Shown here: positions 55,424 through 63,817 of the stretch, in pieces | Layout of the letters: every line of letters begins with the position of its first letter | Numbering within the stretch: the first letter of the stretch is position 1 | From: Thiocystis violacea | GTDB lineage: Bacteria > Pseudomonadota > Gammaproteobacteria > Chromatiales > Chromatiaceae | Length of the DNA: 64,000 bases | Reading direction: 5' to 3' | Assembly: GCF_016583565.1 (NCBI RefSeq) | Contig: NZ_NRRF01000015.1 | Span: 1 to 64,000, forward strand | Notes under the pieces: generated by a model | What the model saw: only the letters and a program-made list of their open reading frames with translations | The model's database searches: none | Told to the model about the DNA's origin: nothing | Position numbers and translations under genes: made by a program

Positions 55424-57505
55424 TCAACTGTCCCGGATGTAGTCGTAGATGTTCAGGTAATCCTGACCCGGCCGGTTCCAGGAATAGTCCGTCCGCATGG
55501 CGTTGCCGATCAACTCGCGGAAATGCTCGGGGAAATCGTTGTAGCAGGCAATGGCCCTTCCAAGCGCCGATTCCAAACCACGGTTGTCGTAGTTGTCGAA
55601 GACATAGCCGTTGCGCTCGTTCATGGGCCGCGACGAGTGGTCTTTATCGAAAACCGTATCCGCGAGTCCGCCGACGGCTCGAACCACCGGGATGGTGCCA
55701 TAGCGTAGCGAGATTAGCTGAGTCAGGCCGCAGGGCTCGAACTGGCTCGGCACTAGCATCATATCCGCGCCCGCATAGATGAGGTGGGACAGATCTTCGT
55801 CGAAACCGATCTCCAGGTGACAGTCCGGGCTGTCGTTGAGCATCTGCTTCAGGCCCCAGAAGTCGGCATTGATCCGCTCGTCCGGGCTCGATCCCAACAG
55901 CACGAACTGAGCGCCGCGTTCCAAGGTGTAGAAGATGGCATGGCGCACCAGGTCCAGGCCCTTCTGCGGATCCAGTCGGCCGATGAAGGCGACCATGGCC
56001 TTTTCATTGTCCGCGAGCATCAGCCGATGGCGCAGCGCGCGCTTGTTGTCGTATTTGCGATCGATGGAATCCAGGCCGTAGTGGACCGGGATGTGCCGGT
56101 CGAGCTCGGGGTTCCAGGCTTCGTAGTCGACGCCATTCACGACGCCGCCGTACTTGATCTGGTGGGTGTGAAGCGTCGGCTCCAGACCGAAGCCCTGCCC
56201 CTGATCCTTGGTCTCGAAGGCGTAGCGCGGTGACACCGTGGTGACGAAATTGGAGTAGACGATGCCGCCCTTGAGCAGGTTGATCGCTTGCGGATAGCGG
56301 GCGTCGCCCAGGCGGGTGTGGTCGAGGTAGCGCTCGGGGGGATGCAGGCCGGCTGCCCGCAGTGCCTCGGCTCCGGTAACACCCTGGTGGGCGAAGTTGT
56401 GAATCGTCAGGCAGACCCGCGGATGCATCATGCCGAGACGCTGGTACATCTCGAAGAGGAACACGGGCACCAGGGCGGTCTGCCAGTCGTGGCAATGGAT
56501 GATGTCCGGGTGCTTGCCGGCCTTCCAGAGGAACTCGATCGCGGCGCGCGAGAAGAAGGCGTATCTCAGGACATCGTCGCGGAAGCCATAGATGCCGCCT
56601 CGATTGAAGAAGTTGTCCTGCGAATGCGGCTCGATGAAGAAGCATTTGCGTCCGTGCACGAAGCCGAAAAACACCGTGCAGTGCACGGCGCCGTCATACC
56701 AGGGTACCCAGAGATCCTGATAGACCTCGTGCAGATCGTAGATCTGGTCGTAGCGCATCGAGGCGTACTTGGGCAGCACGATCTCGACATGATTGCCGCG
56801 AATCGCCAGCTCCCGCGAGAGACCAAAGACGACGTCCGCGAGTCCGCCGACCTTGGCGACGCCCGCCAGCTCGGGCGTGATGTGCACGATGAAGAGGCTG
56901 GGTCGCGACGGAGCCGGTGGCGGCTCGGGCGGCGGCTCATGCACGACCTCCGGCTCCGGCTCCGGCTCGGGTGCGCTGGGCGGCGCTGTTGTCTCGGCTG
57001 GCTCTTCGGGTTGCTCGGGCTCCGCTGTCGCGGCGATTGGCTGCTCGGGCTTGGCCTCGGGCTCGATTGTCACGAGTGGCTGCTGCGCGGTGGTTTCGGC
57101 CACCTCGGGCGGGGCCTCGGTTGGTGCGATGGCTGGCGCGTCCGAGGCGCGCGCGGGTGTCTCCTGGCGCGGCATCGACTGCGGCTGTGTCATCGCGACG
57201 TCCGCTGGCCGCTCCGGCTCGGGCGCCTGCTTCGGTGCCTGCCGCGCGTTGGCGGTTCCCGCGCGAGCGCGCGCTGGGGGTGCCTCCGGCGCCTTGTGCG
57301 GCTTGGTCTTCTTGATGACCGGAGTCGATTGGACGCCGCCGGTCGCCAGGTCCGCCTTGGTCACGGGTTGCGCCTTGGCCTCCGCGGCGGTCGAGACCTT
57401 CGCTTTCCTGGGCGCGGAGGTTGTCTTGGCCTCGCTGTCGACCTTCTTCGTCGTGCGCACGGGCGCCGCTGGCGCCTCTTTCGGTCCAGTTGGCTTTTTC
57501 GCCAT
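55424..57505 (-). CDS. glgA: Glycogen synthase with long low-complexity N-terminal extension
   Basis: Residues ~203-690 are a full GT5 glycogen synthase: FIVHITPELAGVAKVGGLAD with the ADP-glucose KVGGL motif, IIHCHDWQTALVPVFL, TIHNFAHQG, FIGRLDPQKGLDLV and LVPSQFEPCGLTQL. It transfers glucose from ADP-glucose to glycogen. The first ~200 residues, absent in normal GlgA (~480 residues), are Lys/Ala- then Pro/Glu/Ala/Thr-rich (PEPEPEPEVVHEPPPEPPP) and are predicted disordered. The start has no good alternative, because the frame is open and in phase with the catalytic domain. Confidence 0.93.
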   Translation of the reverse strand: MAKKPTGPKEAPAAPVRTTKKVDSEAKTTSAPRKAKVSTAAEAKAQPVTKADLATGGVQSTPVIKKTKPHKAPEAPPARARAGTANARQAPKQAPEPERPADVAMTQPQSMPRQETPARASDAPAIAPTEAPPEVAETTAQQPLVTIEPEAKPEQPIAATAEPEQPEEPAETTAPPSAPEPEPEPEVVHEPPPEPPPAPSRPSLFIVHITPELAGVAKVGGLADVVFGLSRELAIRGNHVEIVLPKYASMRYDQIYDLHEVYQDLWVPWYDGAVHCTVFFGFVHGRKCFFIEPHSQDNFFNRGGIYGFRDDVLRYAFFSRAAIEFLWKAGKHPDIIHCHDWQTALVPVFLFEMYQRLGMMHPRVCLTIHNFAHQGVTGAEALRAAGLHPPERYLDHTRLGDARYPQAINLLKGGIVYSNFVTTVSPRYAFETKDQGQGFGLEPTLHTHQIKYGGVVNGVDYEAWNPELDRHIPVHYGLDSIDRKYDNKRALRHRLMLADNEKAMVAFIGRLDPQKGLDLVRHAIFYTLERGAQFVLLGSSPDERINADFWGLKQMLNDSPDCHLEIGFDEDLSHLIYAGADMMLVPSQFEPCGLTQLISLRYGTIPVVRAVGGLADTVFDKDHSSRPMNERNGYVFDNYDNRGLESALGRAIACYNDFPEHFRELIGNAMRTDYSWNRPGQDYLNIYDYIRDS

Positions 57506-57666
57506 TCGCAGATGTCCTAAAAGGCTTCGGTGTCAGGGAGCCAGGTGACTCATCGGCTCCAATTCTGCCACGAAGCGCGCTGGGGGTCTCCGGCTATCTC
57601 TGTCGCTTCGGGCGATTGGGCGGGTCGCGCAAGAGGTCGATCCTGGCGTCGGGAGGCCCGGCGACA

Positions 57667-59511
57667 CTAGGCGTGCATCCCTCGCGTGTTGAAGGTGACG
57701 TTCCAATGCTCGTCTCCGCCATCCACCGGAAGAGCCGTCAGCTCCAGGGTGCCGACTTCGGTGACGGCCGCTTGGAGCCGGACCGCGACGACTTCGCCGG
57801 GCTTGCGGTTGCGACCCGTCAGCGTGGTTTGGATGTCATCGAGTTCTTCCAACTCGTCCTCGCCCCATTCCTCCAGGAGTTCGCCGACCTGGTCCTCGCG
57901 GCGGACGCTGGAGCTGAAAAAGCGGAAACGCACGGGCTCGCCGACCACGAGACCGAACTCCTGCGGCGGCGCGACGGGCTCCGACCCTTCCTCAAGCCCG
58001 AAGGGTACGAGGCAGAGCGCCTGCAGCTCGGGCTCCATTCCCGGCACGGCGGGCATGGCGCTCTCGACGCCGACGTAATAGGTGTGCGAGGTGCCGCCGC
58101 GGATGCGCACGCCGCCATGGCGACGGACGTGAGCATAGAAGGCCGCGCCCTTGGAGACGGCCAGGTCCAGGTCGCGCGCCTCGAGCAGCCTGGCCGCCGG
58201 CGCGCCGTCCGCTTCCAGCCATTGATTGATGACCGTCAAGACCCGTTCCTGGAGGATCCGGGCCTTGAAGACGCCGCCGTTGAAGAGGACGGCGGTGGGT
58301 CTCAGGAAGCTCGCGTCCAGGGGTTGGTCGACGAATCCGGACAGATCTTGAGTGGCGCCCGTCTGGCGACCCAGGAAGGCGGCCAGGTGACGGGTGACGG
58401 CCGGATCCTGGGCATAGGGCAGGCCAACCTTGGTCAGCGCGCCGCGCGGGCGACTGGCCGGCCGGCTGCTGGCCTCGACCGCTGGGAAGAAACCCTCGAT
58501 CAGCGTGGTCTGGACCTCCTCTCGGGTCAGTTCCGTGCGGATGCTGCCGCCGATGAGCCGCGAGCCCCGGCTGGGCACCACCACGGGGATGCGCTCCAGC
58601 TCCGCCTCCGCGAGCAGCGACTCCTTCGCCTGGCGGCAGCCATGGGTGAGCGCCTGGAGCTGCCAGCGGTCGAGCTCGACGCCGGTCTGCGCGAGCTTGC
58701 CCTTGAGGATGTAGGCGAGCGCCAGGTCCATGTTGTCGCCGCCGAGCAGGATGTGCTCGCCCACGGCGACGCGTGTCAGCTCCAGTGCGCCGTCGTTCTC
58801 GGTGACGGCGATGAGGGACAGGTCCGTGGTGCCGCCGCCCAGGTCCACCACCAGGATGACATCGCCGACGCGGACCTGGTTGCGCCAGTCGCCGCGGCTG
58901 TCGTTGACCCAGCTGTAGAGGGCGGCTTGAGGCTCTTCGAGCAGGACCAGGTGCTCGATCCCGATCGCCTTGGCCGCCTCGGCGGTCAGCTCGCGCGCGG
59001 CGGGATCGAAGGAGGCGGGCACCGTGACCGTGACCTCCTGGCGGTCCAGCGGGTCGTAGGGGTGCACCCCGTTCCAGGCATTTCGCAGATGCGCCAGGTA
59101 GTGGATGCTCGCCTCGAAGGGCGAGAGCTGGGGGATCTCCGCGGGCGCGCCGGCGGGCAGGATGGCGGCCTTGCGGTCGACGTCGGGATGGCACAGCCAG
59201 CTCTTGGCGCTGGAGACCAGGCGAATGGGCGTCATGCTGCCCTGCTTGCGCGCCAGCTCACCGCAGATGCGGGCGGTGTCGCTCTCCCAGGGCAGGCCCA
59301 GGTCGCTGGCCTTGAATTCGTCTTGATGCGGCAGGTAGAGGAACGAGGGCAGCAGCGGGCGCGTCTCGACCGCGCCGGGCGAGACCAGCTGCGGGACGGA
59401 GAGCATCCCCTGCACGATGTTCTCGCCCTCGCTCTTGTCCGATTCCACGAAGGAGAGCGCGCAGTGGGTGGTCCCGAGGTCGATGCCGACGGCAAAACGC
59501 GGTGCGCTCAC
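57667..59511 (-). CDS. Hsp70-family protein paired with DUF2760
   Basis: This DnaK-like ATPase of 614 residues has phosphate motifs GIDLGTTHCALSFV and VVDLGGGTTDLSLI, LGGDNMDLALAYIL, and adenosine motif LFNGGVFKARI. Its substrate-binding half is shortened and diverged from DnaK. Such proteins occur beside DUF2760 genes in many Proteobacteria and have no assigned role. Its ATG overlaps the DUF2760 stop by four bases. No J-domain or GrpE gene is nearby. Confidence 0.85.
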   Translation of the reverse strand: MSAPRFAVGIDLGTTHCALSFVESDKSEGENIVQGMLSVPQLVSPGAVETRPLLPSFLYLPHQDEFKASDLGLPWESDTARICGELARKQGSMTPIRLVSSAKSWLCHPDVDRKAAILPAGAPAEIPQLSPFEASIHYLAHLRNAWNGVHPYDPLDRQEVTVTVPASFDPAARELTAEAAKAIGIEHLVLLEEPQAALYSWVNDSRGDWRNQVRVGDVILVVDLGGGTTDLSLIAVTENDGALELTRVAVGEHILLGGDNMDLALAYILKGKLAQTGVELDRWQLQALTHGCRQAKESLLAEAELERIPVVVPSRGSRLIGGSIRTELTREEVQTTLIEGFFPAVEASSRPASRPRGALTKVGLPYAQDPAVTRHLAAFLGRQTGATQDLSGFVDQPLDASFLRPTAVLFNGGVFKARILQERVLTVINQWLEADGAPAARLLEARDLDLAVSKGAAFYAHVRRHGGVRIRGGTSHTYYVGVESAMPAVPGMEPELQALCLVPFGLEEGSEPVAPPQEFGLVVGEPVRFRFFSSSVRREDQVGELLEEWGEDELEELDDIQTTLTGRNRKPGEVVAVRLQAAVTEVGTLELTALPVDGGDEHWNVTFNTRGMHA

Positions 59512-60059
59512 AGCTCCACCTCCGCGGCGGCGAGGATCTGAAGGTCATGCCCGCTGGTGACCTTGGGTAGCCGGATCTCGACGACGCGCCAACCGCGATG
59601 GACGAGGGCGCCGGTGAAGGGTGGGTTGCCGACGACATTGCCGGTCGGCCGCACGGAGGCGGCGTCGAAGCCAGGTTGCAGGGTGACGCGGCTGCCCTCG
59701 GGCTCGTCGCGGACGGGGGCGATCGTGAGGTAGTCCTGTAGCACCTTCTGGCACCCCTGGTGGACCACGCGCGCCGCGGCGCCGACCTCCTGGTCGGAGT
59801 AGTCCTTGACGTTCTCCTGCAGGAAGTCGATCAGGCGGCCCTCTTTCTGCAAGAGTCCGAGCAGCAGCAGCGCGGCATCCGGGCTCGCGCTCGCCAAGGG
59901 GGCGACCGCCGGTGCCGCTGGCCGCGCGGCGGCGGGAGCCGTTCCCGCCTTGAGCAGCGAGTCGATGGATCGCGCCAGCTCGGGATCCTTGAAGATCCGC
60001 CGAAAGCTGCCGAAGGCGATGCTGGCCCTTCGAAGAAAGGACGGCGCCGATGATGACAT
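59508..60059 (-). CDS. DUF2760 protein, partner of the Hsp70-like protein
   Basis: Start at ATG 60059, preceded by GAGGAAC at a suitable distance, gives 183 residues. The helical N-terminus (SIAFGSFRRIFKDPELARSI) is followed by an Ala/Pro linker and the DUF2760 core (LLGLLQKEGRLIDFLQENVK, DYSDQEVGAAARVVHQGCQK, TLQPGFDAASVRPTGNVVGN). Function unknown; tight coupling to the Hsp70 gene suggests a dedicated co-chaperone or client. Upstream are two 16-bp tandem repeats. Confidence 0.85.
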   Translation of the reverse strand: MSSSAPSFLRRASIAFGSFRRIFKDPELARSIDSLLKAGTAPAAARPAAPAVAPLASASPDAALLLLGLLQKEGRLIDFLQENVKDYSDQEVGAAARVVHQGCQKVLQDYLTIAPVRDEPEGSRVTLQPGFDAASVRPTGNVVGNPPFTGALVHRGWRVVEIRLPKVTSGHDLQILAAAEVEL

Positions 60060-60092
60060 GGACGAGTTCCTCATCATTGGAAATGTGAATCC

Positions 60093-60124
60093 GGGGTGGT
60101 TGAACGCTGGGGTGATTGAACGCT
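60093..60124 (-). repeat. Two 16-bp tandem repeats upstream of the DUF2760 gene
   Basis: GGGGTGGTTGAACGCT and GGGGTGATTGAACGCT directly follow one another (15 of 16 identical), 33 bases upstream of the start codon at 60059. The TTCAA core on the gene strand recalls the arrays at 51201 and 52278. Confidence 0.8.
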
Positions 60125-60296
60125 GGGTGCGGAAGTCGCGGGGATCGGCGCCTGAAACGCTGAGTCTTGCGCGGCCTGTTCGGTTGCATGCAGTCTGGGC
60201 GCTATTGTAAGGCCCCGCGTCCGGCATGCCATAATCAGTCGCATCCAGCGGTGCCCGACCGCGTTGAGCCCACGGCCATCATCCTAGTCTCCCGAC

Positions 60297-60542
60297 ATGA
60301 CACCCGAGATCCACACCGAACCGAGCCCCCGGCAACGTCGCGAAATGATTGCCATTGCTGCCTACTATCTGGCCGAGCACCGGGGATTTGCGCCGGGCGG
60401 CGCGGATCAGGATTGGCTCGATGCCGAGCGGACCGTCGACGCCATGATCGCGAGCAAACTGCTCTCGCGGACCACGCAAACCGATGCCGGGCGGCGTTTG
60501 ATTCGCAACGCCCTGGTCATGCCCGAGGGCGATGACGGCTGA
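60297..60542 (+). CDS. DUF2934 protein
   Basis: This 81-residue protein has a DUF2934-type motif: REMIAIAAYYLAEHRGFAPG then DQDWLDAERTVDAMI. The family is common in Proteobacteria and has no known function. It stands alone between the Hsp70/DUF2760 pair and a structured intergenic region. Confidence 0.75.
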   Translation: MTPEIHTEPSPRQRREMIAIAAYYLAEHRGFAPGGADQDWLDAERTVDAMIASKLLSRTTQTDAGRRLIRNALVMPEGDDG

Positions 60543-60637
60543 GGGTCGGCCGACGTCACATCATCTCGTCCATGTTCGATCCTTCGCTTCTCCAGGGATC
60601 GTCGCGGCGGCAAGCCGTTCTTCTGGACACGAAACGC

Positions 60638-60666
60638 AAAAAAAAAGCGCGACGGGTGTCGCGCTT
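60638..60666 (-). terminator. Strong rho-independent terminator on the minus strand
   Basis: Read on the minus strand: AAGCGCGAC, loop ACCC, GTCGCGCTT, then nine T. It lies 314 bases downstream of the ubiX stop, further than usual, so either ubiX has a long 3' leader or a separate minus-strand RNA ends here. Confidence 0.85.
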
Positions 60667-60979
60667 CAAAATAAATACCACCAAAGGAGGATGGAGGAGT
60701 GTACTGAGGCGATGTGCTTCAGTACATCAACAGTTTCTTATTTACTGGTGGTTTTGTCAACCCTGGCCCAGTGGTTTGGACGCCTAAAAACCTATCGTTA
60801 ACGCCGATGGGAATGATCGGTAGCGCCTTCTTTGTGCGCAACGCCTGAGCGGGCTCGGGCGCTTCGTCATGCTGGGTGCGGCGGACCGTGCCGAGGGTGT
60901 TCGTGTACCATTGGTGTTCGCGTGTGCGGACGATCCTCTGAATCTTTGCCAAGGGTGTCCAGATGGATCCTCGTGCACC
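60667..60979. other. Structured gap; possible small membrane-protein gene or antisense RNA
   Basis: Nested inverted repeats: ACCACCA (60677-60683) with TGGTGGT (60746-60752), and TGTACTGA (60700-60707) with TCAGTACA (60719-60726). On the plus strand AAAGGAGG (60683-60690) precedes a 36-codon frame (60691-60801) or 29 codons from ATG 60712. It encodes a hydrophobic segment SYLLVVLSTLAQWF with a basic end (GRLKTYR). On the minus strand the same region carries CTCCTCC anti-Shine-Dalgarno sequence, a possible TTGACA -35 box (60755-60760) with a poor -10, and the terminator at 60638. This resembles the layout of a type I toxin with antisense RNA, but no family match is known to me. Confidence 0.25.
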
Positions 60980-61603
60980 CTAGGCTCCCCAGCGCTGCGT
61001 CAGTCCGTGCTGGACCCCGAGGTGGTCGAGGACTCGAGCGGCCATGAAGTCGACGATGTCCGAGAGGCTGGAGGGATTGCCATAGAACCCCGGACTGGCG
61101 GGCATGATGACCGCGCCGCTGTTGGACAGGCGGAGCATGTTCTCCAGGTGGATGCTGGAGAAGGGCGTCTCGCGGACGACCAGGATGAGGGGGCGGCGCT
61201 CCTTGAGGGCGACATCGGCGGCGCGCTCGATCAGGGTGCTCGATAGACCGGCGGCGATGCGCCCGACCGTGCCCGTCGTGCAGGGGCAAATCACCATGGC
61301 GTCCGCCGGATTGCTGCCGCTGGCGACCGGCGCCGTCCATTGTTGGCGGCCAAAGACGCGGAGTTGTCCGTCCGCGGCCTGGAATCGGGCGCTGAAGAAA
61401 CGCTCGGCCTCCGCCGGCTGAGACGGCGCCTCGATGCCGGCTTCCATGCGAAGCACGACCTGCGCCGCTTGGGAGACGAGCAGGTAGACACGGGCGCCGG
61501 ATGCGATCAGACACTCGACCAGCTTGAGCCCATAGGCGGACCCGGAGGCGCCCGTGATGGCGACCGTCACGGTCTTCGGCCATGGCCTTAGCTCAGGCGA
61601 CAT
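60980..61603 (-). CDS. ubiX: Flavin prenyltransferase UbiX
   Basis: This 207-residue flavoprotein has TVAITGASGSAYGLKLVECL at the start, the substrate-site MVICPCTTGTVGRIAAGLSS and VRETPFSSIHLENMLRLSN. UbiX prenylates FMN to make the cofactor of UbiD decarboxylases, here probably for ubiquinone synthesis. It follows mpl on the same strand, 60 bases away. Confidence 0.95.
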   Translation of the reverse strand: MSPELRPWPKTVTVAITGASGSAYGLKLVECLIASGARVYLLVSQAAQVVLRMEAGIEAPSQPAEAERFFSARFQAADGQLRVFGRQQWTAPVASGSNPADAMVICPCTTGTVGRIAAGLSSTLIERAADVALKERRPLILVVRETPFSSIHLENMLRLSNSGAVIMPASPGFYGNPSSLSDIVDFMAARVLDHLGVQHGLTQRWGA

Positions 61604-61663
61604 CAGGATTCACCGCGGGTGGCGAGGGTTCGCTCAGGGCCTGCGCGCGGTTTCGTGGCGCGC

Positions 61664-63028
61664 TCACCCTTGGTGCCGAAGGTGCAGCGCGGTCAGGAGC
61701 TTGCCGTGAATGCCGCCGAAACCGCCGTTGCTCATCACGAGAATCTGGTCGCCGCCGCGGCTCTCGCCAACCAGGTCGTCCACGAGTGTCTCCAGGGCGT
61801 CTCGCACCCGCACCCGCTCGCCAAGCCCGGCGAAGACCGCGGCGGCGTCCCAGCCGAGATCCGGTGGCGCATAGAGATAGACCTGGTCGGCGAGGTCGAG
61901 CGAGGCCGCCAGCTCGGTATTGTGCACGCCGAGCCGCATGGTGTTCGAGCGCGGCTCCAGGACGGCGAGGATGCGCTGCTCGCCGACGCGCCGGCGCAAC
62001 CCTTCGAGCGTGGTGGCGATGGCGGTCGGGTGATGGGCGAAGTCATCGAAGAGCCGGATGCCATTGACCTCGCCGCGCAGCTCCATGCGGCGCTTGACGC
62101 CCTGGAATCGGCTCAAGGCGTCGGTGCTCGCCGCGATGGGTACGCCGGCATGCCGCGCCGCGGCCACGACGGCGATGGCATTGTTGACGTTGTGCAGGCC
62201 AGTTTGCGTCCACTGGACGACGCCGACCTCCTCGCCCTTCAACAGAATGCGGAAGTGCGAGCCGTCCGGCTCGATCAGCTCCCCGGTCCAGGCGCCAGCC
62301 GCGCCGAAGGTCTCCCTGGGTGTCCAGCAGCCCATGGAGATGACCTCATCCACGGCGTCGGAGCCGGCTGGATGCACGATGAGCCCAGTGCCGGGGACGG
62401 TGCGAATCAAGTGATGGAACTGGCGCTGGATCTGTGCGAGGTCATCGAAGATGTCCGCGTGATCGAACTCCAGATTGTTGAGGATCAGGGTTCGCGGCCG
62501 GTAGTGAACGAACTTGGAGCGCTTGTCGAAAAAGGCCGTGTCGTACTCGTCCGCCTCGACGACGAAGAAGGGCGCGGAGCCCAAGCGCGCGGAGAGGCCG
62601 AAGTCCTGAGGGACGCCGCCGATCAGAAAGCCGGGATCCAGGCCCGCGTCGTCCAGCACCCAGGCGAGCATGCTGGCCGTCGTCGTCTTGCCATGCGTCC
62701 CGGAGACCGCCAGCACCCAGCGGTCGCTCAGGAGGTTGTCCCTCAGCCATTCCGGTCCCGAGCAATAGCGCAGGTCGCGGTCCAGCATGGCCTCGATCGC
62801 GGGGATGCCGCGCTTCATCGCATTCCCCACCACCACGATATCGGGCGCCGGCTCCAGATGCGCGGCGTCGTAGCCTTCCATCAGCTCGATGCCGGCGGCT
62901 TCCAGCTGCGTGCTCATGGGGGGGTAGACGTTGGCGTCCGAGCCCGTGACCCGATGGCCGAGCGAGCGCGCCAGAAGGGCGATGCCGCCCATGAAGGTAC
63001 CGCAGATTCCCAGGATATGAAGGTGCAT
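61664..63028 (-). CDS. mpl: UDP-N-acetylmuramate:L-Ala-gamma-D-Glu-meso-DAP ligase Mpl
   Basis: This 454-residue Mur-family ligase has HILGICGTFMGGIALLARSL at the start, ATP-binding VSGTHGKTTTASMLAWVL, and central EADEYDTAFFDKRSKF. It recycles peptidoglycan tripeptide by re-attaching it to UDP-MurNAc. Upstream is a small membrane protein gene in the same orientation. Confidence 0.96.
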   Translation of the reverse strand: MHLHILGICGTFMGGIALLARSLGHRVTGSDANVYPPMSTQLEAAGIELMEGYDAAHLEPAPDIVVVGNAMKRGIPAIEAMLDRDLRYCSGPEWLRDNLLSDRWVLAVSGTHGKTTTASMLAWVLDDAGLDPGFLIGGVPQDFGLSARLGSAPFFVVEADEYDTAFFDKRSKFVHYRPRTLILNNLEFDHADIFDDLAQIQRQFHHLIRTVPGTGLIVHPAGSDAVDEVISMGCWTPRETFGAAGAWTGELIEPDGSHFRILLKGEEVGVVQWTQTGLHNVNNAIAVVAAARHAGVPIAASTDALSRFQGVKRRMELRGEVNGIRLFDDFAHHPTAIATTLEGLRRRVGEQRILAVLEPRSNTMRLGVHNTELAASLDLADQVYLYAPPDLGWDAAAVFAGLGERVRVRDALETLVDDLVGESRGGDQILVMSNGGFGGIHGKLLTALHLRHQG

Positions 63029-63096
63029 GACAGGGTCCTAGATGATGCCCGTATGCGCGCCTGCGCGCGCAGTGATCGTCGCTCTGATGGCTCGCC

Positions 63097-63645
63097 TCAG
63101 GCCCCGCCGAACAGGGCGGTCACGATGGTCACCGTGACGATCTCGAAGGCGACCGCGATCGCGGCACCCTGGCCGAGGGTGAGTCCGAAGGTGTGACGCA
63201 GGATGTGGCCCGTGACCACGATCCCCCAGATGACCAGGGCGAGCAGCAGGAAGGCGCCCAAGGCGGCCAGGTCGGTTTCCGCGCTGCCTGTCGGCTTCAT
63301 GCTGAGGGGGATGATGGCGACGAGGCCGAGAAGGGCGCCACTGCCGAGGAGCGCCGTGGCGGATTGCGTGAAGCGTGGGCGCGCGCGCAGCTGCGTGAGT
63401 GCGGCGTAGAGCGCCGTCAGCATGATCAGAACCTCGGCGAGGCCCTGCATCAAGCTCGTCAGCCAGGGGAGCCCGGCGGCGATGCCGACCAGCACGCCAA
63501 CGATCACGTCCGCGATGAGGACGATCGCCAGCAGGACATCGGATGCTGGCAAGTCTTGCGGTGGACGGCGCAGCGCGCAAAGCTCGATGAAGAAGATGAT
63601 CAGGGCCTGCACAACACCATCCCAAAAGCTCAAACCTGCCGCCAA
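63097..63645 (-). CDS. Inner-membrane protein of unknown function
   Basis: This 182-residue protein is predicted to have five or six membrane helices (LLAIVLIADVIVGVLVGIAA; GALLGLVAIIPLS; LALVIWGIVVTGHILRH; IAVAFEIVTVTIVTALFGG). It has no recognised domain. It is 68 bases upstream of mpl on the same strand; a link to peptidoglycan recycling is only positional. Confidence 0.7.
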   Translation of the reverse strand: MAAGLSFWDGVVQALIIFFIELCALRRPPQDLPASDVLLAIVLIADVIVGVLVGIAAGLPWLTSLMQGLAEVLIMLTALYAALTQLRARPRFTQSATALLGSGALLGLVAIIPLSMKPTGSAETDLAALGAFLLLALVIWGIVVTGHILRHTFGLTLGQGAAIAVAFEIVTVTIVTALFGGA

Positions 63646-63817
63646 TCATAACCGCCAGCGGCCATGAAAAGACAATTCTCGCGCAAAAGGATAGGTTTCG
63701 AGGTGGGCGCCGCCGCGCAAGGTTCGCTGTTCGCGCGCCTGGATTCGGCCGTTGACGACCTTGTCGGGCCGCCCAAGCAGATCGGCCGCAGTGGCGTCAG
63801 AGAGCCCAAGGCAAGGG

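Noticed and set aside
57421-59541. 706-codon plus-strand frame opposite the Hsp70-like gene
   Set aside because: It lacks any domain pattern, whereas the minus strand has complete Hsp70 ATPase motifs.
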